Shown here: one piece after another, positions 1 through 7,176 of the stretch
Layout: each line of letters begins with the position of its first letter
Position numbering within the stretch: the stretch's first letter is position 1
Origin: CAZNQW01 sp964575225
GTDB taxonomy: Bacteria > Chloroflexota > Anaerolineae > JAAYZQ01
DNA: 14,382 nucleotides
Assembly (NCBI GenBank): GCA_964575225.1
Contig: CAZNQW010000091.1
Location: forward strand, 1 to 14,382
Reading direction: 5' to 3'
Program-made: the position numbers and the translations under genes
The notes under the pieces: model-generated
Seen by the model: only the letters and a program-made list of their open reading frames with translations
Databases searched by the model: none
What the model was told of the DNA's origin: nothing

Positions 1-50
1 TACGAGATAATGAGCGGTGACTGGAGTTCAGACATGTGCTCTTCCGATCT
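1..50. other. Illumina TruSeq P7/i7 adapter read-through
   Basis: Not genomic. Bases 1-8 (TACGAGAT) are the end of the Illumina P7 oligo. Bases 9-16 (AATGAGCG) sit where the i7 index belongs and are the reverse complement of CGCTCATT, which I recall as TruSeq HT index D703. Bases 17-50 match the TruSeq read-2 primer region ending in CTTCCGATCT at 33 of 34 positions, the exception being A at base 34 where the adapter has G. The coding frame of the fhcD fragment starts directly after it at base 51. Confidence 0.97.
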
Positions 51-206
51 ATTGTCATCGACGGCTTGAGCGAACAGGCCGTGGGAGAGGCGATGCGGGT
101 GGGCATTGAAGCGGCGTGCCAACCGGGCATTGTGCGGATAACGGCCGGGAACTATGGCGGCAAGTTGGGCCAGTTCCAGATCCATCTGCAGGAGTTGTGG
201 TCATGA
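51..206 (+). CDS. fhcD: Formylmethanofuran:H4MPT formyltransferase, C-terminal fragment (FhcD/Ftr)
   Basis: The last 51 codons of an open frame that enters from the adapter boundary and stops with TGA at 204-206. The peptide carries the C-terminal signature of Ftr/FhcD: an AGNYGGKLG block followed by FQIHLQEL near the end. FhcD transfers the formyl group between the furan cofactor and H4MPT as part of the cytoplasmic formyltransferase/hydrolase complex. Only about one sixth of the usual ~300-residue protein is present because the contig starts here. The stop overlaps the fhcC start (ATGA at 203-206), so the two are translationally coupled. The assignment rests on this short C-terminal match plus the adjacent fhcC and mch. 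Confidence 0.85.
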   Translation: MVIDGLSEQAVGEAMRVGIEAACQPGIVRITAGNYGGKLGQFQIHLQELWS

Positions 207-1018
207 CCAAGACATTCCTCCGATTGCGAGAGTACGGAACCCTGCCGGTGGAAGCTGAGATGATTTCGCCGGACCATCTAGCGGGTTTGAGCCGAGTCCA
301 GGTGCAGGCTTTGCCGATCCTGGTGGGCCGCCGGCGCCGGACCTTGGGCGACCTGTTCGAGGTGGAAGGCGATGGATCGGCCGAGATCGAGATCGAGGGC
401 GATCTGAGCCACGTCAAGCGCATTGGACAGGGTATGACCCAGGGGAGAATCGAGATCCAGGGCCCGGTGGGCATGCACGTGGGCAGTGGGATGAGCGGCG
501 GCGAGATCGTCGTCCACGGTCCCGTGGGCGCCTGGGCCGGGGCCAAGATGGCAGGCGGCACGCTGTGGGTACACGGCGATGCGGGCTCGATGCTGGGGGC
601 CCCCTATGTGGGCGAGACGCGGGGTATGAAAGGCGGCCTGATCGTCGTTGAGGGCAACGCCGGCCCGCGAGCCGGTGAACGGATGCGGCGCGGGTCGATG
701 GTGATCCAGGGTTGCACCGCCGACTTGACCGGTGCGCGGATGGTGGCGGGGTCGATTGTGGTGCTGGGCAAACTGGGTCCACGCCCCGGCGCGGGAATGA
801 AGCGCGGGACGATCGTGGCCCTGGGCGGCCTGGAAGAGGGCTTGCTGCCCACCTTTGGGTATGCTTGCACCTACCAACCGACCTTTTTGCGGGCCTATCT
901 GCGGTATCTTCAATCGCAGGGCGTGCCCATCCGCCCCGAGCAGATCGACGGGGAGTATCGGCGCTATGCCGGAGACGTGAATACCATTGGCAAGGGAGAG
1001 ATACTGGTCTATGGTTAG
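203..1018 (+). CDS. fhcC: Formyltransferase/hydrolase complex subunit C (FhcC, formylmethanofuran dehydrogenase subunit C-like)
   Basis: 271 residues, the usual length for FhcC/FwdC. From about residue 72 to 209 it consists of repeated ~19-residue units with the pattern GxxM-x-x-G-x-hydrophobic-x-hydrophobic-x-G (GQGMTQG, GSGMSGG, GAKMAGG, GMKGG, GERMRRG, GARMVAG, GAGMKRG). This is the right-handed beta-helix of the GltB C-terminal/FwdC superfamily. A FwdC-type tail follows, with LPTFGYACTY at about 215-224. In bacteria the subunit belongs to the FhcABCD complex that hydrolyses formyl-methylofuran to formate; FhcC is structural and, as I recall, holds the furan cofactor. The start is ATG 203 because it overlaps the fhcD stop; an upstream in-frame ATG at 116 would lie inside fhcD. 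The 3' end overlaps mch by 8 bases. The catalytic fhcA and fhcB are not in the window. Confidence 0.93.
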   Translation: MTKTFLRLREYGTLPVEAEMISPDHLAGLSRVQVQALPILVGRRRRTLGDLFEVEGDGSAEIEIEGDLSHVKRIGQGMTQGRIEIQGPVGMHVGSGMSGGEIVVHGPVGAWAGAKMAGGTLWVHGDAGSMLGAPYVGETRGMKGGLIVVEGNAGPRAGERMRRGSMVIQGCTADLTGARMVAGSIVVLGKLGPRPGAGMKRGTIVALGGLEEGLLPTFGYACTYQPTFLRAYLRYLQSQGVPIRPEQIDGEYRRYAGDVNTIGKGEILVYG

Positions 1019-1961
1019 CATAAACGTGCTTGCTCGGGCCATTGCCCAGCAGATGATCGACGAGGCCGATGCTCTGGAATTGGCCGTATCCCGGCTGGAC
1101 AATGGCACGGTGGTGGTCGATGCCGGGGTGGAGGTTCCCGGGTCGCTGGAGGCGGGCCTGCTGTTTTCCCGTATCTGCTTGGGGGGGCTGGGCCGAGTCG
1201 AGTTCTGCCAGTTGCCCTTTGGCGAGTTCTGCCTGCCTGGGGTCACGGTGTCGGTGAGCCATCCGGCGGTGGCTTGTATGGCTTCCCAGTATGCCGGTTG
1301 GGCGGTAAAGGGCGAAGGCTATTTCGCCATGGCTTCGGGGCCGGCGCGGGCGCTGTACGCCGGCGAGCCGCTGTTCGAGCATCTGAGCTACCGCGATCAG
1401 GCTGAGGTGGCGGTGCTGGCGCTGGAGGGGCGGATGCTGCCCACCGCCGAGGTGGCCGACAAGATCGCCCGCCGTTGTAACGTGGCGCCCGACCAGGTAG
1501 TGTTACTGATCGCGCCCACGGCCAGTTTGGTGGGCTCGGTGCAGGTGGCGGCTCGCGTGGTCGAGACCGGCCTGCACAAGATGCACGAAGTGGGCTATGA
1601 CATCGGCACGGTCATTGCCGGCATCGGCACCTGCCCGCTGGCGACCATCGCCAAGAAGGACTTGCAGGCCATCGGCCGGACCAACGACGGGGTGCTGTAT
1701 GGCGGGCAGGCCTGGTATACGGTGCGCGCTGAGGATGAGCAGATCCAATCGGTGATCGAGCGCCTGCCCTCTTGCGCTTCGCGGGACTATGGCACGATGT
1801 TCTACGATCTGTTCAAGCGTTACGACGGGGATTTCTACAAGATCGATCCGTTGTTGTTCAGCCCGGCCAAAGTCACCATCAATAACATCGCCAGCGGCCA
1901 CACCTTCCAGGCCGGTGCGGTGAGTCCTGAGCTGATCCGCGCGTCGTTTTTAACCCTGTGA
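1011..1961 (+). CDS. mch: Methenyltetrahydromethanopterin cyclohydrolase
   Basis: 316 residues, full length for Mch. Family signatures include SGPARAL (109-115), GIGTCPLATIAKKD (204-217) and TNDGVLYGG (224-232), with an intact C-terminus. The enzyme interconverts methenyl-H4MPT and N5-formyl-H4MPT in the cytoplasm, one step before FhcD. ATG 1011 is chosen because it gives the family N-terminus MVSINVLA and overlaps the fhcC stop by 8 bases, with a GGGAGA ribosome-binding candidate at about 993-998. An in-frame ATG at 987 would add eight unconserved residues. The TGA at 1959-1961 overlaps the GTG start of the next gene (GTGA), continuing the coupled operon. Confidence 0.96.
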   Translation: MVSINVLARAIAQQMIDEADALELAVSRLDNGTVVVDAGVEVPGSLEAGLLFSRICLGGLGRVEFCQLPFGEFCLPGVTVSVSHPAVACMASQYAGWAVKGEGYFAMASGPARALYAGEPLFEHLSYRDQAEVAVLALEGRMLPTAEVADKIARRCNVAPDQVVLLIAPTASLVGSVQVAARVVETGLHKMHEVGYDIGTVIAGIGTCPLATIAKKDLQAIGRTNDGVLYGGQAWYTVRAEDEQIQSVIERLPSCASRDYGTMFYDLFKRYDGDFYKIDPLLFSPAKVTINNIASGHTFQAGAVSPELIRASFLTL

Positions 1962-2830
1962 ACGTCGCGATCTTGGGCCAGCGCGGGGGATGGCATACCA
2001 CGTCCCTCCAGGATGCCTGGGCGAGAAGGGGTGTGAAGGCTGCAGTTATGCCCATCACACGCCTGACCGCCCGGGTATCGGGAGGGGCGGTGCTGTCGGC
2101 GGGCGGTGAACCACTGGACAACCTGGATGCCGTCATGGTGCGCGCCATTCCAGGCGGTTCGCTGGAACAGGTGATTTTTCGGATGGACGCCCTGTCGCGC
2201 CTGGAGGCGGCGGGTGTGCGGGTGGTCAATCCGGCCAAGGTGATCGAGCGGACCGTCGACAAGTACTATACGTCGTGGCTGCTGGAACAGGCCGGACTGC
2301 CGACGCCGCGCACCGTCGTGGTCGAGCGGTTCGACGAAGCCATGGAGGCCTTTGAGGAGCTGGGCAGCGATGTCGTGGTCAAGCCGATCTTTGGCTCGGA
2401 GGGACGGGGCATCGTGCGCGTCTCGGATCCCGACATGGCCTATCGGGTGTTTCGGGCTCATGAGTTAAGCGGCTTTGTGTTCTACCTGCAAGAGTTTGTG
2501 CCCCATGGCCAACGGGATTTGCGCGCTTTTGTCATTGGGGGTAAAGTGGAAGCGGCCATGGAGCGGGTGGGCCGCGGCTGGCGGACCAACGTCTCTCAAG
2601 GGGCCCAGGGCCAGCCGGTGGAGTTGGACGAGGAGTTGACCACGATGGCGCTGCGCGCCGCCCGAGTGGTGGGTGCCGACTATGCCGGTGTCGATATCCT
2701 GCCCCTGGAAGTGGGCGGGCACGTGGTGATTGAGGTCAATGGCATTCCCGGCTGGCGTGGCCTGAAAAAGGCGACGGGCCTTAATATGGCTGATCGCCTG
2801 GTCGACTATGTCCTGGGAGAACGAGGATGA
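1958..2830 (+). CDS. RimK-family ATP-grasp ligase of the H4MPT island (MptN/CofF-like)
   Basis: 290 residues with a complete ATP-grasp fold. Seen: the nucleotide-binding lysine segment VVKPIFGSEGRG (about 140-151), the adenine-side YLQEF (176-180), RDLRAF (187-191), and the metal-binding VIEVNGIPGWRG (257-268). Closest known relatives are RimK-type alpha-L-glutamate ligases, including MptN (adds glutamate to H4MPT) and CofF (F420). Genes of this type recur in bacterial H4MPT islands. A role in adding glutamate to the pterin or furan cofactor is therefore inferred; the substrate cannot be read from sequence. The GTG start overlaps the mch stop by four bases, and the stop overlaps the next ATG (ATGA at 2827-2830). 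Confidence 0.85.
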   Translation: MNVAILGQRGGWHTTSLQDAWARRGVKAAVMPITRLTARVSGGAVLSAGGEPLDNLDAVMVRAIPGGSLEQVIFRMDALSRLEAAGVRVVNPAKVIERTVDKYYTSWLLEQAGLPTPRTVVVERFDEAMEAFEELGSDVVVKPIFGSEGRGIVRVSDPDMAYRVFRAHELSGFVFYLQEFVPHGQRDLRAFVIGGKVEAAMERVGRGWRTNVSQGAQGQPVELDEELTTMALRAARVVGADYAGVDILPLEVGGHVVIEVNGIPGWRGLKKATGLNMADRLVDYVLGERG

Positions 2831-3714
2831 AGGCCTTGGAATCAGAGCGCCTGACATGGGCGGCGAACCTTGCCTGTCTGTTAGAGCTGTCGGCCGACAA
2901 GCCGGGCAATGTCACCTGGGGCAAAGAGTATGGCGATACCCGGTTCGTGGACTTTATGGCGAGCGCCGTGGCCGTGGGGCCGGCTTTTCGGCAAGCGGCA
3001 GAGCAGCCCGTGGGCGAGGTTATTTTCCAGGCGGTGCGCGATACCGGGCAATTGGCCAATTCCAACACCAACCTGGGCATGATTTTGCTGCTGGCGCCCC
3101 TGGCCCGGGCGGCGGGCCTTGGGCATCCCCAGGGACTGAGGGCCGGAGTGAGCCGGGTGCTGGCCGAACTGACGGTGGAGGATGCACAAAAGGCTTTCGG
3201 GGCCATTCTGATGGCTCAACCGGGGGGCTTGGGCGAGGTGGACGAGTACGATGTGCGCCAACAGGAAGTGGACATCACTCTGTTGGAGGCGATGCGGCTG
3301 GCCCAGGAGCGGGATCGCATCGCTCAGGAGTATGTGACCGACTTTGCCCTTTCGTTTGAGTTGGGCTACCCGTCGCTGGCGCGCTTTTGGGCAGAGGGGC
3401 ACCGGTTCAGCAGTTCCATTGTCCAGGCGTACCTCACGATCCTATCGGAGGTCCCCGATACGCTGATTGCCCGAAAAAAGGGGTGGGAGACGGCTCGGGC
3501 GGTTTCCGAGCGGGCCCGATCGGTGTTGGAAGCCGGCGGCGCCTTTACCGACCAAGGACTCCAGGCGGTGGCCGAGTTGGACCGTTCGCTCCGCGACCCC
3601 GAGCACACCCTCAACCCAGGTACGACTGCCGATCTGATGGCGGCTACTCTGTTTGTCTTCCTGACCGAGGGCCAGGGTCTGGAGCATTTTCCGGATCTCC
3701 TCGCTGGCTGGTAA
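2827..3714 (+). CDS. CitG-like (triphosphoribosyl-dephospho-CoA synthase family) protein of the H4MPT island
   Basis: 295 residues. It matches the CitG/MdcB superfamily at the N-terminal KPGNV motif (25-29) and the NSNTNLGMILLLAP segment (about 78-91), the counterpart of the family's NTxxG region. True CitG makes the prosthetic-group precursor of citrate lyase, but no citrate or malonate lyase genes are nearby. Island members of this family are thought to act in H4MPT or methylofuran synthesis, perhaps joining a triphosphoribosyl- or phosphoribosyl-like donor; that is inference. The start overlaps the preceding stop (ATGA) with GAGGA-like purines just upstream. The last 71 bases (3644-3714) also encode the C-terminal tail of the HisA-like gene on the other strand. 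Confidence 0.85.
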   Translation: MKALESERLTWAANLACLLELSADKPGNVTWGKEYGDTRFVDFMASAVAVGPAFRQAAEQPVGEVIFQAVRDTGQLANSNTNLGMILLLAPLARAAGLGHPQGLRAGVSRVLAELTVEDAQKAFGAILMAQPGGLGEVDEYDVRQQEVDITLLEAMRLAQERDRIAQEYVTDFALSFELGYPSLARFWAEGHRFSSSIVQAYLTILSEVPDTLIARKKGWETARAVSERARSVLEAGGAFTDQGLQAVAELDRSLRDPEHTLNPGTTADLMAATLFVFLTEGQGLEHFPDLLAGW

Positions 3715-4438
3715 GGGTATGCAGGTGCTGCCTGGTCAGCCGGCCGTTGTGCAGGGCCGAAGCCACCAACACCCCGCTCGCGCCCAAACGCGAGAGGCGG
3801 TGCAGATCTTGGATGCCCTGTACCCCTCCCCCTGCGATCAATTCCAGGTTCGGAAAGCGATGCCGGGCTTGTTCCAGCAGCGACCAGTCGGGCCCGCTGC
3901 CGGCGCCTACGCGATCCAGCGTCAAGAGGATCACGGTGGTCCAGCCGCGGTCTGCCAGGCTCTGGAGCAGGGCCAGGGGTTCCAAGGCGTGCAGCTCGGG
4001 ACTGCGGGACAGGACTTGACCTTGCCTCATGTCCAGGCTAAAGACGAACCGGTCGGCGGGAAATGCGGCCTGCAGCGCATCCAGGGCCTGCAACGACGAC
4101 AGTGTTTCGGAGCCGATGACCACACGGCGGACGCCGGCCTCCATCCAGCGGGCGGCGCTCGTGACATCGGCCACGCCGCCGTCGACCCACAGGTGAAGGG
4201 GCAGCGTGGTCGACATCTCCTCAATGGCGGCCTTGTGATGGCCCTGACCCTCGATGGCGTCCAGATCGGCCAGGTAGAGGGTGTCGCAGTCGGTTTCGGC
4301 CCACAGCGCCCGGGCCACAGGCAAGGGCCTGCAATCGGTCGTCAGGACGCTTTGGACCGGTTCGTAGCGGGCGCGGTCGCCCTGGACTCCTCGCACCACG
4401 TAGCCACCCATCAGATCGAGCACTGGAATGATTCGCAT
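3644..4438 (-). CDS. HisA-like TIM-barrel protein of the H4MPT/methylofuran island
   Basis: 264 residues, HisA/HisF superfamily. The start MRIIPVLD puts the catalytic-type Asp at residue 8, and a second barrel Asp is at 136 in SLDMRQG. Phosphate-binding stretches VDGGV (85-89), IGSE (108-111), GGGVQG and LVASAL are visible. True HisA isomerises ProFAR in histidine synthesis, but no other his genes are here and the protein sits among cofactor genes, so a sugar-phosphate or aminopterin-type isomerase step in H4MPT or methylofuran synthesis is more likely (inference). ATG 4438 is preferred over ATG 4453 because it has a GAGG ribosome-binding site 7 bases upstream and gives the family N-terminus. 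The last ~23 residues lie past the normal barrel end and overlap the CitG-like gene. Confidence 0.85.
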   Translation of the reverse strand: MRIIPVLDLMGGYVVRGVQGDRARYEPVQSVLTTDCRPLPVARALWAETDCDTLYLADLDAIEGQGHHKAAIEEMSTTLPLHLWVDGGVADVTSAARWMEAGVRRVVIGSETLSSLQALDALQAAFPADRFVFSLDMRQGQVLSRSPELHALEPLALLQSLADRGWTTVILLTLDRVGAGSGPDWSLLEQARHRFPNLELIAGGGVQGIQDLHRLSRLGASGVLVASALHNGRLTRQHLHTLTSQRGDPENAPDPGPRSGRQTE

Positions 4439-5456
4439 GGAAAAGCCTCGCATTCTCGTTCATGAATATGTCACGGGCGGGGGCTGGCCCGAGCCCGATC
4501 TTCCGGTTGGCCTGGCGGACGAAGCGTTGGCCATGTTGTGCGCCGTGCTGGCCGATTTCCAGGCCTGGGGTCAGGTGCACACCACGGCGACGATCGACGC
4601 ACGCCTGGCCTCGGCCAATTTGGCGGCCGACCGGGTGGTGGTGCTGCGACCCGACCGGCACAGGTCTACCCTTTTGAGCCTGGCCGCCGAATGTTCGGCG
4701 GCCCTGGTGATTGCTCCCGAGAGTCGGGGCGTGCTGGCCGGCCTCATCCACGAGATCGAGACCCTGGGTTTGGACCTGTTGGGCCCCGGTTCCCAGGCGG
4801 TGGCTGTGGCCGCCGACAAGTGGCAATGTTACCAGCTTTTCCGCGAAAATGCAATTCCCACGCCCGAAACCTATCGGGTGGAGGGCGACGAGCTGCTCAC
4901 GGTGGCTGAGCGGATTGGGCCGCCGTGGGTGGTCAAGCCCCAGGATGGCGTGGGGGCCGAGGGGGTGGGGCTGGCGACCGATCTCGAGTCGCTGGGCCGG
5001 GCGCAGGCGCTGCTCAGAACGGGACGGCCCGCTTTGCTTCAACGTTACATAAAAGGGGCGCACGCCAGCGTCTCGCTGCTGACCACAGGCCAGCGCTCGG
5101 TGGCCCTCAGCCTGAACGAGCAGCGGATGGAGGTGGGCCTGCCCTTTATATATCGGGGCGGGCGGATTCCCCTGGAGCACCCTCTGGAGGAGCGGGCGAT
5201 GGATCTGGCCCGGCAGGCGGTGGGCCTGGTTCCCGGATTACGGGGGTACGTGGGGGTCGATCTTGTGTTGACGCCGAGTGAGTGCTATGTCCTGGAGGTT
5301 AATCCGCGGCTGACTACGTCCTATGTGGGCCTGCGGCGGGTGATCGACCTGAATCTGGCCGAGGCGATCTGGCAGAGCTGTTACGACGGACGGTTGCCGG
5401 GGCAGGTGCGGTTGACCGGAACGGTCTCCTTTGACAAGGATGGGACCTGTGGCTGA
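4437..5456 (+). CDS. mfnD: ATP-grasp tyramine--L-glutamate ligase homologue (MfnD-like)
   Basis: 339 residues. It starts MEKPRILVHEYVTGGG, typical of the ATP-grasp protein found in bacterial H4MPT islands. ATP-grasp signatures: WVVKPQDGVGAEG (164-176, nucleotide-binding Lys 167), LQRYIKG (201-207), GYVGVDL (270-276) and LEVNPRLTTSYVG (286-298) with the metal-binding Glu/Asn pair. The SVSLL...LSLNEQ segment and NPRLTTS ending match archaeal MfnD, which joins glutamate to tyramine to start the methanofuran side chain. The bacterial substrate is inferred to be the same for methylofuran. The ATG at 4437 shares the tetranucleotide CATG (4436-4439) with the opposing HisA-like start; ATG 4428 is an alternative. 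No strong ribosome-binding site is seen for either. The 3' end overlaps the next gene by 8 bases. Confidence 0.85.
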   Translation: MEKPRILVHEYVTGGGWPEPDLPVGLADEALAMLCAVLADFQAWGQVHTTATIDARLASANLAADRVVVLRPDRHRSTLLSLAAECSAALVIAPESRGVLAGLIHEIETLGLDLLGPGSQAVAVAADKWQCYQLFRENAIPTPETYRVEGDELLTVAERIGPPWVVKPQDGVGAEGVGLATDLESLGRAQALLRTGRPALLQRYIKGAHASVSLLTTGQRSVALSLNEQRMEVGLPFIYRGGRIPLEHPLEERAMDLARQAVGLVPGLRGYVGVDLVLTPSECYVLEVNPRLTTSYVGLRRVIDLNLAEAIWQSCYDGRLPGQVRLTGTVSFDKDGTCG

Positions 5457-6480
5457 GATCGTGGGTTGGGACATTGGAGGGGTTCACACTAAGGCGGTGT
5501 GGTTGCGAGACGGCGAGTTGGAGCAGGCGCGTTCGGCGTCGCAGGCGTTCGAGATCTGGCGGGCGGATGCCGAGTTGCCCAACGTGCTGCGCTCCGTCTG
5601 TCGGTCGTTGGGAGAGGTGCAGCCCGACGCGATGGCGGTGACCATGACGGCCGAGTTGGCCGACTGTTTCGAGAGCAAGCGCCAGGGCGTCCTCTTTGTT
5701 CTGGACGTGCTGCGGCGCACGTTTCCCGACACACCCATCTATTTGCTGGGCCTGGACCAGAAATTTTCGGCGCTGGAGACGGCGCTGGAGGACCCAGCCC
5801 GGTTTGCTGCCGCCAATTGGCTGGCCAGCGCCCGGTTTGTGGCCCATTATGAGCCCAACTGCCTGTTGATCGACGCGGGCAGTACCACCACCGACCTCAT
5901 CCCCATCTGTGAGGGGCGCGTGGTTGCTGAGGGGCGCACCGACCTGGAACGGTTGGCGGCGGGCGAGTTGGTGTACACCGGCGTGCTCCGGTCCAATCCC
6001 AACACGGTGGCTGACCGGGTGCCCATCCGGGGCAGCTCCTGCCCGGTGGCTGCCGAAACGTTCGCCCTGATGGGCGACGTCTATTTGCTGTTGGGCCTGG
6101 TGGGGCCCGACGATTGCGCCGCGCCGACGGCTGACGGCGGGCCCAAGACCGTGGCGGGCGCGCAAGAACGATTGGCACGGTTGGTGTGCGCCGACGCTGA
6201 GACGCTGAGCGCTGCCGAGATTCGGCACCTGGCCTGGTGGCTATACGAGCGGCAGGTTCAACGGGTGGTCGAGGCGGCGGCTCAGGTGCGCTCTCGCTAC
6301 CCAGGGGCGGCCTGGTCGCTGGTGGCGGTGGGCTCGGGCCGGTTCCTGGCCGTCGAGGTGGGCCGACGGCTTGGCCTGCCCCTGGCCGATCTGCACATCC
6401 CGGCCGATGCGTTAGAGGTGTTGCCCTGCCTGGCTGTGGCGGCCCTTTTGCAATGGGGTCTGGATCGGAGTGACCGATGA
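5449..6480 (+). CDS. mfnF: H4MPT-linked C1-transfer pathway protein, hydantoinase/oxoprolinase-like (MfnF-like)
   Basis: About 343 residues of the ASKHA-type family known as 'H4MPT-linked C1 transfer pathway protein' (I recall TIGR03123). Seen: an N-terminal phosphate-1 loop WDIGGVHTK (7-15), the second phosphate loop DAGSTTTD (142-149) followed by LIP, and a C-terminal VAVGSGRFLA segment. The archaeal homologue MfnF condenses the furan diphosphate with gamma-glutamyltyramine. Its partners MfnD, MfnE and MfnB are all adjacent, which supports that role in methylofuran synthesis. GTG 5449 is chosen because AAGGA (5436-5440) lies 8 bases upstream and the product begins MAEIVGWDIGG; TTG 5431 and ATG 5440 are possible. 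The stop overlaps the next ATG (ATGA at 6477-6480). Confidence 0.83.
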   Translation: MAEIVGWDIGGVHTKAVWLRDGELEQARSASQAFEIWRADAELPNVLRSVCRSLGEVQPDAMAVTMTAELADCFESKRQGVLFVLDVLRRTFPDTPIYLLGLDQKFSALETALEDPARFAAANWLASARFVAHYEPNCLLIDAGSTTTDLIPICEGRVVAEGRTDLERLAAGELVYTGVLRSNPNTVADRVPIRGSSCPVAAETFALMGDVYLLLGLVGPDDCAAPTADGGPKTVAGAQERLARLVCADAETLSAAEIRHLAWWLYERQVQRVVEAAAQVRSRYPGAAWSLVAVGSGRFLAVEVGRRLGLPLADLHIPADALEVLPCLAVAALLQWGLDRSDR

Positions 6481-7157
6481 TCGAAGCTGTGGTCAAGGTG
6501 GGGGGCAGTCTATGCCGTCGAGACTGGTTGCAGCCCTTGAGTCTGCGGCTTGCCGAGGTGGCAAGGCGCCATGCCCTGGTGGTGGTTCCGGGTGGAGGTT
6601 CCTTTGCCGACGCGGTCCGCGCCCAGGATGCGCGAGTTGGCCTGGGCGGCTCGACGGCCCACTGGATGGCGATTTTGGGGATGGATCAGTACGGCTGGTT
6701 GCTGACCGATTGGATCCCCGGCAGCAAACCGGTGTGGACGCTGTCGGCGGCGCGCGCGGTAGCCGGGGACGGCCGCGTGCCGGTTCTGCTCCCGTGGACG
6801 CTGCTCTATGAGAGCGATCCGCTGCCCCATGCCTGGGACGTGACGTCCGATTCGATTGGGGCCTGGGTGGCGGCGACCGTCGGCGCGCCGCTGTTGGTGT
6901 TGCTCAAAGACGTGGATGGCGTGTTCGACGCATCGCCGCCCCAAGCGGAGGCTCCTCGCCTGTGCGAGCGCGTGACGGTGGAGGAGCTGGGCCGGTATGG
7001 TGTGGTGGACGGCCACCTGCCGGGCCTGGTGGCGCGCCACGGGCTGGATCTGTGGCTGCTCAACGGCCGGTGGCCCGAGCGCCTGGCCGAGTTGATGGCG
7101 ACGGGTGCGGCCCTTGGCACCCACGTGGTGGGCGGGCCGCCGGACCCGACCGGCTGA
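6477..7157 (+). CDS. mfnE: Amino-acid-kinase-fold kinase (MfnE-like, furan-methylamine phosphate kinase)
   Basis: 226 residues of the amino acid kinase superfamily. Seen: the N-terminal KVGGSL (7-12), VVPGGGSFAD (36-45), the substrate-region TSDSIGAWVAA (123-133) and the nucleotide-site KDVDGVFD (144-151). Archaeal MfnE phosphorylates aminomethylfuran phosphate to the diphosphate used by MfnF. The ATGA overlap with the MfnF-like gene and convergence on mfnB fit that role, though the substrate is inferred. It ends 19 bases before the mfnB stop on the opposite strand. Other superfamily members (aspartate or uridylate kinase) are less likely because of the short length and the context. Confidence 0.82.
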   Translation: MIEAVVKVGGSLCRRDWLQPLSLRLAEVARRHALVVVPGGGSFADAVRAQDARVGLGGSTAHWMAILGMDQYGWLLTDWIPGSKPVWTLSAARAVAGDGRVPVLLPWTLLYESDPLPHAWDVTSDSIGAWVAATVGAPLLVLLKDVDGVFDASPPQAEAPRLCERVTVEELGRYGVVDGHLPGLVARHGLDLWLLNGRWPERLAELMATGAALGTHVVGGPPDPTG

Positions 7158-7176
7158 TCGGGCCGGTGGACCCCGC

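Noticed and set aside
116..203. Longer N-terminus for FhcC starting at ATG 116
   Set aside because: It lies inside the fhcD reading frame and adds 29 unconserved residues; the ATGA overlap at 203-206 gives the family start.
278..1382. Long - strand open frames opposite fhcC and mch
   Set aside because: They are shadows of high-GC coding DNA: low-complexity His/Arg/Pro/Gly-rich products with no family features, while the + strand genes are clear.
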